Positions 9,501 to 18,193 of a stretch of 64,000 bases of DNA are shown here, one piece after another. Source of the DNA: Acidobacteriota bacterium (GTDB lineage: Bacteria > Acidobacteriota > Thermoanaerobaculia > Thermoanaerobaculales > Thermoanaerobaculaceae); NCBI GenBank assembly GCA_003133645.1, contig PKYI01000033.1, positions 1 through 64,000 on the forward strand. Reading direction: 5' to 3'. The notes under the pieces were generated by a model. It was given only the letters and a program-made list of their open reading frames with translations. It did not search any database and had not been told where the DNA came from. How positions within the stretch are numbered: the stretch's first letter is position 1; each line of letters opens with the position of its first letter. The position numbers and the translations under genes are program-made.

Positions 9501-9662
9501 AAGGGGAGCTGGGAGAACATCGCGGTCGGCCGCGTCTACTACCTGTCCGGCGACAAGACGCAGGGGCAGGCGATCTTCGACCGCGCGTTCGCAACCAAGC
9601 CCGATGAGATCTGGTACACCGTGAACGCGGCCGGCTCCTACGTGGGCGTGAAGCCGCAGTAG
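9501..9662 (+). pseudogene. C-terminal remnant of a TPR-like gene
   Basis: An open frame of 53 codons ending in TAG at 9660 reads like the tail of a repeat protein ([15 protein letters not shown], then [20 protein letters not shown]). It has no start codon or ribosome-binding site; upstream the frame runs into GC-rich repeat sequence next to the palindrome at 9433. It is on the opposite strand to both neighbours. I read it as the surviving 3' end of a deleted gene. Confidence 0.45.
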
Positions 9663-9682
9663 CGCTCGTTCCCGAGACCGGC

Positions 9683-10420
9683 CTACGCCGCGGGCGCGTC
9701 GTCCACGACGGTTCCGTCCTGGACGCGAACGACCCTGCGTGTCCGCCGCGCGATCGTGCCGTCGTGCGTGATCAGCACCAGGGTGTGGCCCTTGGCCCAG
9801 AGCTCCTCGAACTTGCCGATGATGTCGCCGCCGGCCGCCGAGTCGAGGTTCCCGGTGGGCTCGTCGGCGAGGATGATGTCCGGCTCGCAGGCGAGGGCGC
9901 GGGCGATCGCCACGCGCTGCATCTGGCCGCCCGAGAGTTCGACCGGCCGGTGCTGCATCCGGTCCGCCAGCCCTACCTGTTCGAACAGCGCCTCGACGCG
10001 CTCGCGGCGCTCCTTCGCGGGCGCACCCTTGAACAGCAGCGGCATCTCGACGTTCTCGAAGGCGGTGAGCTGCGGGAGCAGGTTGAAGTTCTGGAAGACG
10101 AAGCCGATGCGCCGGTTGCGGATGTCCGCGAGGCGGTCGATCGACATCCCCGACACCTCCTCGCCGCGCAGGCAGTAGGAGCCCTCGGTGGCGGTGTCCA
10201 GGCAACCGATGATGTTCATCAGCGTGGACTTGCCGGAGCCCGACGGCCCGACGATCGCGACGAACTCGTTGCGCTTGATCGAAAGGTCCACCTTGCGCAG
10301 CGCCTCGACCTTCACCGCCCCGGTGTCGTACACCTTGCGGACCCCCGCGAGGGCGATGATCGCGCCGTCGCCGTCCCGCCGTTGTCCGCCGTTGCTGCCG
10401 TTCTTTCCGTTGCCGAACAT
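9683..10420 (-). CDS. ABC transporter ATPase, LolD/MacB type
   Basis: 245-residue ATPase. Walker [10 protein letters not shown] is near residue 55, the signature [15 protein letters not shown] near 155 and Walker [13 protein letters not shown] near 180. The Q-loop and the GNLDSAAG stretch place it in the MacB/LolD/FtsE class, which powers mechanotransmission and not classical import. It is the last gene of a four-gene minus-strand operon: fusion protein, two FtsX-type permeases, ATPase. It begins 10 bp after the proximal permease stops. Confidence 0.95.
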   Translation of the reverse strand: MFGNGKNGSNGGQRRDGDGAIIALAGVRKVYDTGAVKVEALRKVDLSIKRNEFVAIVGPSGSGKSTLMNIIGCLDTATEGSYCLRGEEVSGMSIDRLADIRNRRIGFVFQNFNLLPQLTAFENVEMPLLFKGAPAKERRERVEALFEQVGLADRMQHRPVELSGGQMQRVAIARALACEPDIILADEPTGNLDSAAGGDIIGKFEELWAKGHTLVLITHDGTIARRTRRVVRVQDGTVVDDAPAA

Positions 10421-10430
10421 CGCGACCCCC

Positions 10431-11687
10431 TCACTCGAACCGCAGCGCCTCGGCGGGCTGCACCGTGACCGCCCGCCGCGCCGGGAAGTACCCGGCCAGC
10501 AGGCCGATCAGGCCCAAGAGCGTGACCGTCGCGACCGCGATCGGGATCGAGATCGTCGGCGTGCCGAGGACCTCCATCGCCTCGCTCTTGGCGTGCTCCT
10601 GCACCGCGGCCAGGACCTGCACGATGGTCACCCCCACCCCGATGCCGATGACGCCGCCGGCGAACGTCAGCGCCAGCGACTCGAGGACGATCGAGCCCGT
10701 GATGTAGACACGACGGGCGCCGAGCGCCATCTGGACGCCGATCTCGCGCGTCCGGTGCGTGACCGCGGCGAACATGATGTTGGCGACGCCGACCCCGCCG
10801 ATGATCAGGGTGAGCGCGCCGATCACCCCGAGGAACGCTTCGAGGCCGATCATGATCGCGTCCAATCTCTTGGCGTCCTCGATCGTGTCCCAGAACTGGA
10901 GCGCCCTGGTGTCGGCCGGGTCGAACCGGTACTTGGCGCCCAGGACCTCCATGAGGTGGCGCTTGGCCACCGGGGCGAGCGCGTTCGCGGTGGGCTGGTA
11001 GACGATGTTCGAGAGGGTCCGCCGCCCGAACATCGCCTCGAACGTCGAGAGCGGGATCGTCGCACGGTCGGCATCGGGGCCGCCGTACATCCCCATCTGC
11101 TTCTTCTTCTGCAGCACGCCGATCACGGTGAACGGCGTGTCGGCGACGAGCAGCGTCTTCCCCACCGGGTCGCCGGCGCCGAACAGGTCCTTGGCGAGCT
11201 GGTCGCCGAGGAACACCACCCGCCGCTTCAGCTTCTGGTCCATCGCGTCGATGTAGCGGCCGCCCGATTGCGGGTAGCTGGTCCGGAGCTCCTCGTACGC
11301 CGGGTGCACCCCGACCACCCGCTTGTTCAGGGCGGTGCGCCCGTTGACGAGCTGCACGTTCCAGTTGTGCATCTCCCCCGCGGCCGACGCGATCTCCGGC
11401 ACACCCGCGAGGACGAGGTCCACGTCATCCGGCACGAGGCGGATCGGGCGGCCGGCGGGCAGCCCCGCGTACGCCTTCTCCGTCTCCCCCATCCAGATGA
11501 TCACGATGTTCTCGCCGAGGCCGCGGCCACCGGCCTGCAAGCTGCGCTTGAGCCCCTCCCCGAACGAGAGCAGGAGGATGATCGCCACGGTGCCCCAGGC
11601 GATCGCGGTCACCGTCAGGAGCATGCGCTTCCGCTGGAGCTTGGCGGCGCCGCGGAAGAGTCGGGCGATGAGGGTGAGCGTGTGCAT
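10431..11687 (-). CDS. MacB/FtsX-type ABC permease (second of pair)
   Basis: 418-residue permease with one N-terminal transmembrane helix (residues 22-42), a large periplasmic domain (about 45-285) and three C-terminal helices. The domain order is MacB_PCD then FtsX. The C-terminal block reads MFAAVTHRTREIGVQMALGA and ends YFPARRAVTVQPAEALRFE, the standard FtsX close. The ATG at 11687 lies 2 bp after the stop of the paralogous upstream permease, so the two are translated together and may form a heterodimer around the shared ATPase. Confidence 0.93.
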   Translation of the reverse strand: MHTLTLIARLFRGAAKLQRKRMLLTVTAIAWGTVAIILLLSFGEGLKRSLQAGGRGLGENIVIIWMGETEKAYAGLPAGRPIRLVPDDVDLVLAGVPEIASAAGEMHNWNVQLVNGRTALNKRVVGVHPAYEELRTSYPQSGGRYIDAMDQKLKRRVVFLGDQLAKDLFGAGDPVGKTLLVADTPFTVIGVLQKKKQMGMYGGPDADRATIPLSTFEAMFGRRTLSNIVYQPTANALAPVAKRHLMEVLGAKYRFDPADTRALQFWDTIEDAKRLDAIMIGLEAFLGVIGALTLIIGGVGVANIMFAAVTHRTREIGVQMALGARRVYITGSIVLESLALTFAGGVIGIGVGVTIVQVLAAVQEHAKSEAMEVLGTPTISIPIAVATVTLLGLIGLLAGYFPARRAVTVQPAEALRFE

Positions 11688-11689
11688 CG

Positions 11690-12919
11690 CTACAGCCTCA
11701 ACGCCTCGACCGGGTTGCGGCGCGCCGCGGAACGCGCCGGAAAATACCCCGCGAGGAAGCCGATCAGCCCGAGGAGCCCGGCCGTGAGGGCCCCCACCTG
11801 GAGGGAGATCACCGGCGTCCCCAAGAACTTGTCGAGCTTGGCGGGAAACGCGGCGCAGATCCCCCACGAGATCGCGAAGCCGATCGTGCCCCCGACCACG
11901 GTCAGGAGCAGGGTCTCGAACACGAACTGCGTGACGATCATCCGCTGCCTGGCGCCGAGCGCCATCTTGACCCCGATTTCCTTGGTGCGCTCCTCGACGA
12001 CGACGTTCATGATGTTCGAGACGCCGATCCCGCCGACCACCAGCGTCAGCACCCCCATCACGCCGAGGAAGATGCGGAAACCGAGCATGAACGAGTGCAT
12101 GAACTTCTCGTTTTCGGTGACGTCCCACATCCGCACGGCCTCGGCGTCGGTCGGATCGAACCGGTGGAGCTTGGCCAGGGTGGCGATCACCTGGTCCTTC
12201 GCGGCCTCGACCTTGCCGGCGTCGGCGACCTGGAGGACGAAGTCGCCGTACTCCTGCTGGCCGTACATCGCGCGGAACGTGGTCGCGGGGATGGATGCCC
12301 GGTCCTTGTCGCGCCCCTGGTAGGAGGAGTCCTGCTCCTTCGCCTGCATCACGCCGACGACCAGAAACGGGGTGCCGTTGACGTTGACGTACTGGCCGAC
12401 CGCCTCGCTGTCGCCGAAAAGGTCCTGCTTGAGGCCGTCACCGAGGAAGACGATCCGTCTGCGCTCGTCCATGTCGAGGTCGTCAACGTAGCGCCCGCCC
12501 TGTTGCGGGATGAGGTTGCGCATCGCCGCGAACACCGGGTTGGCGCCGGTCAGCCCCGGGACGATTACCTTGTGGCCGACCTTGAACTTCTTGTTGCCGG
12601 CGCTGTACTCGCCGGAGATCGCCGTCATCCCCGGGACCTCGCGCTTGAGCGCGGCGATGTCGTCGTCCTTGATGGTGATCTTGCGGTTGCGCGGCAGCCC
12701 CTGCCACGGCTTCGAGGTCTGCGACGGCCAGCAGATCACGATGTTATCGCCGAGGCCGCGGATGTTCTTGATCATCCGCTCCTGCAGCCCCTCCCCGAAC
12801 GCGAGCAGCAGCGTCACCGCCGTCGTGCCCCAGATGAGGCCGAAGAGCGTGAGCGCCGAGCGCAGCTTCTGGCTCCTGACGTCGCGCAGGAACTGGCGGA
12901 GGACGTTCTTCCAGCCCAT
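11690..12919 (-). CDS. MacB/FtsX-type ABC permease (first of pair)
   Basis: 409-residue paralogue of the next gene with the same architecture: an N-terminal helix after LRSALTLFGLIWGTTAV, a periplasmic MacB_PCD domain, and a C-terminal FtsX domain with VVEERTKEIGVKMALGARQR and terminal FPARSAARRNPVEALRL. The two permeases have diverged clearly in the periplasmic domain, which supports distinct roles in a heterodimer. It lies between the fusion-protein gene (77-bp gap holding a hairpin) and the second permease. Confidence 0.93.
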   Translation of the reverse strand: MGWKNVLRQFLRDVRSQKLRSALTLFGLIWGTTAVTLLLAFGEGLQERMIKNIRGLGDNIVICWPSQTSKPWQGLPRNRKITIKDDDIAALKREVPGMTAISGEYSAGNKKFKVGHKVIVPGLTGANPVFAAMRNLIPQQGGRYVDDLDMDERRRIVFLGDGLKQDLFGDSEAVGQYVNVNGTPFLVVGVMQAKEQDSSYQGRDKDRASIPATTFRAMYGQQEYGDFVLQVADAGKVEAAKDQVIATLAKLHRFDPTDAEAVRMWDVTENEKFMHSFMLGFRIFLGVMGVLTLVVGGIGVSNIMNVVVEERTKEIGVKMALGARQRMIVTQFVFETLLLTVVGGTIGFAISWGICAAFPAKLDKFLGTPVISLQVGALTAGLLGLIGFLAGYFPARSAARRNPVEALRL

Positions 12920-12939
12920 CGCTCACGCCCTCGCGGCGC

Positions 12940-12996
12940 CACGGGATCCCTCGCTGCGCTCGGGATGACCTTTCGGCGCGGATGCGCGCCGAAGGG
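12940..12996. repeat. Intra-operon hairpin/dispersed repeat
   Basis: The gap between the fusion-protein and permease genes holds two adjacent inverted repeats. One is within GGGATCCCTCGCTGCGCTCGGGATGAC. The second has stem TTCGGCGC (12972-12979) paired with GCGCCGAA (12986-12993). The first matches a hairpin family scattered through many genomes. It may modulate mRNA stability between the two genes. Confidence 0.5.
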
Positions 12997-14097
12997 TCAC
13001 TTGATTTCCTTCGGAGGCCGCTGGACCACCTGGTCGCCCTCGGCGAGGCCGGCGACGACCTCGAGCTTGATGCCGTCCGACAGGCCGGTCTTGATCTCGC
13101 GCTTCACCGGGGGGAAGTCCGCCTTGGCGGCGGGGACCTCCACGAACGCTTTCTCCTTCTCGAAGCTCACGAGGCGCTCGGGGAGGAGCAGGACGTTCGC
13201 CTTCTCTTGAATGATGACGTCGGCGTTCGCAGAGTACCCGGCCCGCAGGGTGATCCCCTCGGAATTATCGATCGCCGCCTCGACGTCGAACAGGGTCGTG
13301 CCCTCCTTCTCGGTGGCCTTCGGCGCGATGCGCGTCAGGCGCCCGGATACCTTGGCGTCCGGAAGGGCGCCGATCTTGATCCGCACCGGCATCCCCTCGC
13401 GCAGCTTGCCGACGTCGATCTCGTCCACCGTCCCCTTGAACATCAGGGTTCCCATGTCGGCCATCGTCATCAGCGGCGTGCCCGCCTGGTACGAGGTCAG
13501 CGGCACGACGGGGTCGCCGGGGTTGACGTGGCGCCTGAGCACCGTGCCGGACGTCGGCGCCCGGATCACGGAGTCCATGCTTCCCTTGGCGCGCTGGATC
13601 TTCCCATCCTTGGTCAGGGCGAGGCGCTCGCGCGCGAGGTCGAGCTGGATCCGGGCCTGGTCGAACGACTGCTTGGCCGCGTCGAACGCCTCATTCGAGA
13701 GGATGCCGTCCTTGGCGAGAGCGCTGCTGCGCTCGTAGTCCGCGGCCGCCCTGGCGTAGGCGACCTCGGCGAGCTGGACGCCGCGCTCGACCTCGTTGAG
13801 CTCGAGCGGCGTCGGGTCCGGGATGATCGCGAACAGCGGCTGGCCGGCGGTCACCCTGTCGCCGACCTCGGCGAAGCACTCCTTGACGATGCCGGAGATC
13901 TGGGACTTCACCTGGATCTCCTGCTCGGGCACGATCTGCCCGGTGGCCAGGGCCTTGTCCGTGATCGTCCCGCGCTCGATCTTGACCAGGGTGATACCGT
14001 CCTTCCCCGCCTTGCCGGTGCTCGTCGCCTGCACCGCGCCGTAGCCCACGGCCCCCACGATCACCGCCGGCACCAGTACCTTGAGCCACGTCTTCAT
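12997..14097 (-). CDS. MacA-like periplasmic membrane fusion protein (RND/ABC adaptor)
   Basis: 366-residue adaptor. It has an N-terminal membrane anchor (residues 5-25), a split biotinyl-lipoyl domain (SQISGIVKECFAEVGDRVTAGQPLF and later APTSGTVLRRHVNPGDPV), an alpha-helical hairpin (about 105-180) and beta-barrel and membrane-proximal domains. It would bridge the ABC permeases to an outer-membrane channel; no TolC gene is in the window. The ATG at 14097 is chosen over a GTG four codons upstream. It is the first gene of the exporter operon. Confidence 0.92.
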   Translation of the reverse strand: MKTWLKVLVPAVIVGAVGYGAVQATSTGKAGKDGITLVKIERGTITDKALATGQIVPEQEIQVKSQISGIVKECFAEVGDRVTAGQPLFAIIPDPTPLELNEVERGVQLAEVAYARAAADYERSSALAKDGILSNEAFDAAKQSFDQARIQLDLARERLALTKDGKIQRAKGSMDSVIRAPTSGTVLRRHVNPGDPVVPLTSYQAGTPLMTMADMGTLMFKGTVDEIDVGKLREGMPVRIKIGALPDAKVSGRLTRIAPKATEKEGTTLFDVEAAIDNSEGITLRAGYSANADVIIQEKANVLLLPERLVSFEKEKAFVEVPAAKADFPPVKREIKTGLSDGIKLEVVAGLAEGDQVVQRPPKEIK

Positions 14098-14197
14098 GCG
14101 CGCCCCCACCCCCGGCAGCCAGCACGGAGACGACGCCGGGTTCGTACCTCTACCTACGCGAACTGGGGGAAACAGGTTCTCGGGCGGGTGAGCGACG

Positions 14198-15577
14198 CTA
14201 CTTGGTCAGCACTTCCTCGATGCTGATCCCCGTCGTGCGCCGGGCGTCGCTGAACTTGAGCAGCAGGGAGAACACGACGCCGACGACGCCAAGCGCCGCG
14301 AACATCAGCATCGTAGAGGTGTAGTCCACGACCGGCTGGCCATTGACCACGGTGGTGTGTGCGTCCGCGATCTTCCCGGCAAGGTAGGGGAAGAGCATGA
14401 GGCCGACGTTCTGCACGTAGCCCACGACGCCGAACGCGGTGCCCAGGCGCGACTCCGGCACCATCATCGGGATCGCCGCCCACAGCGCGGCCGGCACCAG
14501 CGACAGTGCGATGCCGACGAAGAAGATCGGCACCACCGGCGGGAAGTGCGTGTAGCCGAGGAGCAGGTGGCAGGGCACCAGGAGCATCGCCCCGAGGACC
14601 ATCAGCGTCGCGCGCTTGCCCCTCTTGTCCACGTAAAGCCCGAGCAGCGGCGTGAAGATCATGGTGCCGAAGATCAGGGCGGAGGTGTAGTGCCCCGCCG
14701 CGTTGACCGAGTAGCCGAACTTCTGCACCAGGATGTCCGGGGCGTACGACTGGAACGGGAACACCGCCGAGTAGAACGTCACGCACAGCAGGGTGATGAA
14801 CCAGAACGAGGCGTCGAACGAGAACGCCTCCTTGAGCACGAACTTCTCCTCCGGCGCCACCCCGCCGCCGGCGGTCACCCCCGGCGCCCCCATCCTGCCC
14901 CGGGCGGCCTGCTCCATGCCGAGGTAGATGAAATACGTGGCGAAGCCGGCGCCCATGATCGCCGCGGCGAACCAGAGCGACCCGCCGAGGCCGAACCACC
15001 CCACCGCCGGCACCTGGACGTTGAGGGCGAGGAACGTGCCGAGCCGCATGATGGTCAGGTTCATGCCGTAGGCGAACGCGAGTTCCTTGCCTTTGAACCA
15101 GCGCGCCAGCACCTTGTTGTTGACCACCAGGATCGCCTCGGCGCCGACACCGAAGATCATGCGGCCCAGCAGCATGATCTTCAGCTCCGGGCTCCACGAC
15201 GGGAGAAACGCCGTATGCAGCCACCCGTAGCCGCCGCCGAGCAGCCCGGGCAGCCCCTTCCACGCCCCCAACGCCGTCAGGGCGGCGCCGAGGAAGCAGA
15301 GAAATCCGTACAGGATCCCCGACACCTTGAGGCCGAGCCAGTCCACTACCACCCCGGCGAACAGCAGCATGAGGAGGAAAACGTTGGCCACGGCGTAGAA
15401 CGAGAAGAGCAGGCCGTACTCAGCGCCGGAGAAGCCGAGTTGCGCCTTGATGAGCGTGCCCAGGGGCGTGATCGAGTCGTAGATGTAGTACTGCGAGAAG
15501 CAGATCAGGCTCATGATGGCGAGCACGATCCAGCGGTACGAGCGGGCAAGAGGCTTCAGGGTGGCGCTCGATTCCAT
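14198..15577 (-). CDS. Major facilitator superfamily transporter
   Basis: 459-residue carrier with 12 predicted helices. The cytoplasmic loop 2-3 motif appears as FAGVVVDWLGLKVSG, and its N-half/C-half equivalent as GLYVDKRGKRATLM. The central loop (about residues 225-250) is Gly/Ala-rich and charged. The opening SYRWIVLAIMSLICFSQYYIYDSITPLG and loop FGVGAEAILVVNNKVLARWFKGKE resemble the MFSD1-like and nitrate/sugar phosphate branches, but the substrate is unknown. The start at 15577 follows GCAAGGAGACGCG. It lies 100 bp upstream of the exporter operon and could be cotranscribed. Confidence 0.9.
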   Translation of the reverse strand: MESSATLKPLARSYRWIVLAIMSLICFSQYYIYDSITPLGTLIKAQLGFSGAEYGLLFSFYAVANVFLLMLLFAGVVVDWLGLKVSGILYGFLCFLGAALTALGAWKGLPGLLGGGYGWLHTAFLPSWSPELKIMLLGRMIFGVGAEAILVVNNKVLARWFKGKELAFAYGMNLTIMRLGTFLALNVQVPAVGWFGLGGSLWFAAAIMGAGFATYFIYLGMEQAARGRMGAPGVTAGGGVAPEEKFVLKEAFSFDASFWFITLLCVTFYSAVFPFQSYAPDILVQKFGYSVNAAGHYTSALIFGTMIFTPLLGLYVDKRGKRATLMVLGAMLLVPCHLLLGYTHFPPVVPIFFVGIALSLVPAALWAAIPMMVPESRLGTAFGVVGYVQNVGLMLFPYLAGKIADAHTTVVNGQPVVDYTSTMLMFAALGVVGVVFSLLLKFSDARRTTGISIEEVLTK

Positions 15578-15786
15578 CGCGTCTCCTTGCTCTCCGGCGC
15601 TGGGCGGCGGGCCCCGGGAGTCGTGAGGCGGATCATGCACGCCGCACCGGCCGGGGTCAAACGCGGCGCTGCGACGGTTCCCGGGCCTCGCGCATCTATG
15701 CGGGTGTGACACACGAGACCGCGGTGCCCCGCGCGCAGGCCTTAAACTTGTTCGAGCCTGCGCCCGTAATGCAGCCCGGAGCCCCA

Positions 15787-16377
15787 ATGACTGCGGTGAC
15801 CCCAGCCTCGTTCTCCGTTCCCGTGGATGAAATCACCGTCGCCCGCGCCAGGGCCGGCGACGAGGCGGCTCTCGAGGCGCTCTTCCGCCGCTTCGAGACG
15901 CCGGTCTACACCCTCGCGCGCCGCCTCACCGGGTCGACGCACGATGCCGAGGACGTGCTCCAGGAGACGTTTCTCGAGGTCGTCCGCAGCATCCGGCGGT
16001 TCCGCGGCGACGGCTCGCTCGCCGGTTGGATCCGCAAGGTGGCGGCGAGCAAGGCGTTCATGAGATTGCGCCGGAGGAGCTCGCGCGGCGAAGAGGAGCT
16101 TCCCGACGACCTCGCGGACCCGGCGTGGGCGAGCTCCGGCGGGGGCGGGGCGCCGGCGGCCGCGGTCGACAGGGTGGACCTCGAGGCCGCGCTGGCGCAG
16201 CTTCCCGCCACGACTCGCGCCGTCATCTGGCTCCACGACGTCGAGGGGTACAGCCACGACGAGATCGCCGTGATGGCCGGCAGGACGGCCAGCTTTTCGA
16301 AATCCCAACTGGCGCGCGCCCACGCCCGCTTGCGTGAGGTGCTCGCGCCGGGGGTTCGGGAGGGAGCATGCACCTGA
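15787..16377 (+). CDS. ECF-type RNA polymerase sigma factor
   Basis: 196-residue extracytoplasmic-function sigma factor. Region 2 spans DEAALEALFRRF to WIRKVAASKAFMRLRRR and includes the DAEDVLQETFLEV helix that binds core polymerase. Region 4 is AQLPATTRAVIWLHDVEGYSHDEIAVMAG followed by a helix for -35 recognition. The ATG at 15787 (CCGGAG upstream) gives the usual family length; the frame stays open to a GTG at 15706. The stop overlaps the anti-sigma gene by 10 bp, the standard arrangement for a cognate pair. Confidence 0.93.
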   Translation: MTAVTPASFSVPVDEITVARARAGDEAALEALFRRFETPVYTLARRLTGSTHDAEDVLQETFLEVVRSIRRFRGDGSLAGWIRKVAASKAFMRLRRRSSRGEEELPDDLADPAWASSGGGGAPAAAVDRVDLEAALAQLPATTRAVIWLHDVEGYSHDEIAVMAGRTASFSKSQLARAHARLREVLAPGVREGACT

Positions 16378-16955
16378 GCCTGGAAGAACTGATTGCCGTG
16401 CGGGACGGCGTCGCCGGCGCCGAGTCGGCGGGGCACGTCGCGTCCTGCGCAGCGTGCGCCGCCGAGGTTGCCCGCCTGGAGGCGGTGCGCGAGGCGCTTG
16501 CGGCGCTGCCCGAAGAACGTCCGTCCCGAGACCTCTGGCCGGCGGTGGCGGCCCGGGCGGCGGGAGAGCGCGAGCGACGGAGGTGGAGGCGGGCAGGCTG
16601 GATCGCCGCCGGGCTCGCCGCGATGTTCACGATCGCCATCGGCGTGCGCGGTGCCCTCGAGACCTACGCCGAGGCGAAGCTCGTGCGCCAGACCGAGTCC
16701 CTCGTCGCGGAGTCGCAGCGCCTCGAGCAGGCGCTCCGGTCGTCCGAGAGGCAGGGAAAGGTGATGAGCGGGCGGACCGCCGGCACCATCGTGCAGATCG
16801 AGGACCGCATCTCGACCATCGACGCTCAGCTCGCCCGGGCCGGGAGCGATCACTACCCGTCGCGGGAGCGCATCGGCCTGTGGCAGGAGCGGGTGCGGCT
16901 GTTGGACGCGCTCGTGAGCGTGGAGAGGTCCGGAACGACGTACCTGGGACTGTAG
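16368..16955 (+). CDS. Zinc-binding anti-sigma factor
   Basis: 195-residue membrane protein. The N-terminal domain contains the HxxxCxxC zinc motif (HVASCAAC, residues 24-31) of ZAS anti-sigma factors, which sequester the ECF factor at the membrane. One transmembrane helix follows an Arg-rich stop (about residues 79-98), then a Glu/Gln/Arg-rich coiled coil on the far side of the membrane. It overlaps the sigma gene, and a PDZ protein follows after 18 bp. That suggests envelope-stress release by regulated proteolysis or sensing. Confidence 0.85.
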   Translation: MHLSLEELIAVRDGVAGAESAGHVASCAACAAEVARLEAVREALAALPEERPSRDLWPAVAARAAGERERRRWRRAGWIAAGLAAMFTIAIGVRGALETYAEAKLVRQTESLVAESQRLEQALRSSERQGKVMSGRTAGTIVQIEDRISTIDAQLARAGSDHYPSRERIGLWQERVRLLDALVSVERSGTTYLGL

Positions 16956-16973
16956 GGAAAGTGGAGGGATACC

Positions 16974-18062
16974 ATGAAGGCAAAAGGCATCGCCGGAGTC
17001 GTGTTCATGCTGCTGGCCACGGCACTTCCGGTCTGCGCGCAGGCACCCGCGGCGCCGCCCGACGCGCAGGACGCGGACAAGCAGCGGAGGGAGGCCGAGA
17101 CGCAGCTCCGGAAGGCGGAGCAGCAGATGCGCGAGGCCGAGCAGGCGATGCGCGAAGCGGCGCGCAAGCTCGCGGATTCGAACGTCAGGATGCACATGAG
17201 GAAGCTCGAACGCAAGGTCGTGGTGTTCGGCGACCACGCCCGCCTCGGCGTCGTGCTCCGCCAGCAGAAGAACCCGGCGACGGATCCGATCGGCGCCGTG
17301 ATCGAAGCGCTCACCCCCGGCAGTCCGGCGGAGGAGGCGGGGCTGCGCCCCGGCGACATCATCATCAAGTTCAACGGCCACTCGCTGACCACCGGGGAGG
17401 TGGACAGCGACGAGGACGAGTCGCTTCCGACCGGGCGGCTGATGGACCTCGCCGCCTCGCTCAAGGATGGCGATGTGGTGAACGTCGAGTACCGGCGTAA
17501 GGATGCAACCGCCACCGCGACGCTCACGGCCAGGAGCCCGGTCGGCCCGCACGTGCGGGTGGTCATCGTGCCTCGCGGCATGGGCATGAACGGAGGCACG
17601 TCGGTCGAGATCCCGGACATGCCGGACATCGATATCGATCTCGACGTCATGACCGGCCGCCCCTGGCGCGACGTCGACCTCGTCGCGCTCAACCCCGAGC
17701 TCGGAGCGTACTTCGGCAGCAGCGACGGCGTTCTCGTCGTGCGCGCCCCGAAGGAGGGCTCGCTGAAGCTTCAGGGCGGCGACGTGATCCTCAAGATCGG
17801 GGATCGAACGCCCAACACACCGTCGCAGGCGATGCGCATCCTGCGCTCGTATGAACCCGGTGAAACCGTGACGATCCAGGTGCTGCGGAAGCACGAGAAG
17901 GTTGCGGTCGCGGTTCAGGTCCCGGCGCGCAAGGCGATGTTCGGACACCCGGGGCGGCCGGCGCCCGCCGCGGCCCCGGCACCACCAGCGCCACCGGCAC
18001 CTCCCGCACCGCCAGCACCTCCGGCACCTCCGGCCGCAACGTCCCCCGCGCCCGGGGTCTGA
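16974..18062 (+). CDS. Secreted coiled-coil protein with two PDZ domains
   Basis: 362-residue exported protein. A signal peptide ends near the AQA at residues 22-24. A charged coiled coil follows (about 35-70, heptads of REAE/KAEQQM). PDZ 1 is around residues 85-185 (LGVVL, then GSPAEEAGLRPGDIIIKFNG). A second, more divergent PDZ lies around 235-325 (LNPELGAYFGSSDGVLVV, KEGSLKLQGGDVILKIGD). The C-terminal 30 residues are a Pro-Ala repeat (PAPPAPPAPPAP). No protease triad is present, so it is a PDZ sensor or scaffold, not a DegP-type enzyme. Its position after sigma/anti-sigma suggests a periplasmic partner of that switch. Confidence 0.85.
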   Translation: MKAKGIAGVVFMLLATALPVCAQAPAAPPDAQDADKQRREAETQLRKAEQQMREAEQAMREAARKLADSNVRMHMRKLERKVVVFGDHARLGVVLRQQKNPATDPIGAVIEALTPGSPAEEAGLRPGDIIIKFNGHSLTTGEVDSDEDESLPTGRLMDLAASLKDGDVVNVEYRRKDATATATLTARSPVGPHVRVVIVPRGMGMNGGTSVEIPDMPDIDIDLDVMTGRPWRDVDLVALNPELGAYFGSSDGVLVVRAPKEGSLKLQGGDVILKIGDRTPNTPSQAMRILRSYEPGETVTIQVLRKHEKVAVAVQVPARKAMFGHPGRPAPAAAPAPPAPPAPPAPPAPPAPPAATSPAPGV

Positions 18063-18095
18063 TACCGCTTGGCCGTCCGTCGTGAAGAATCACCG

Positions 18096-18135
18096 TCACT
18101 GCTTCGCCCCGCCACCGGCGGGGCTCGCAATGACA
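18096..18135. repeat. 40-bp dispersed hairpin element
   Basis: The termini GTCACTGC (18096-18103) and GCAATGAC (18128-18135) are near-perfect inverted repeats. They flank a 7-bp hairpin CCCCGCC-ACC-GGCGGGG (18108-18124). It belongs to the same general class as the 117-bp element at 55038, lies between the converging PDZ and def genes, and could end transcription from either side. Confidence 0.6.
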
Positions 18136-18193
18136 ACAGGAGCGCGATGTCTGACCGCACCCAGGCAGGAGCCCAGGCGCGGGGGACCGGCGA

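Noticed and set aside
10188..12323. 711-codon plus-strand frame over the permease genes
   Set aside because: Antisense to FtsX-type permeases with full motifs; composition typical of a mirrored frame.
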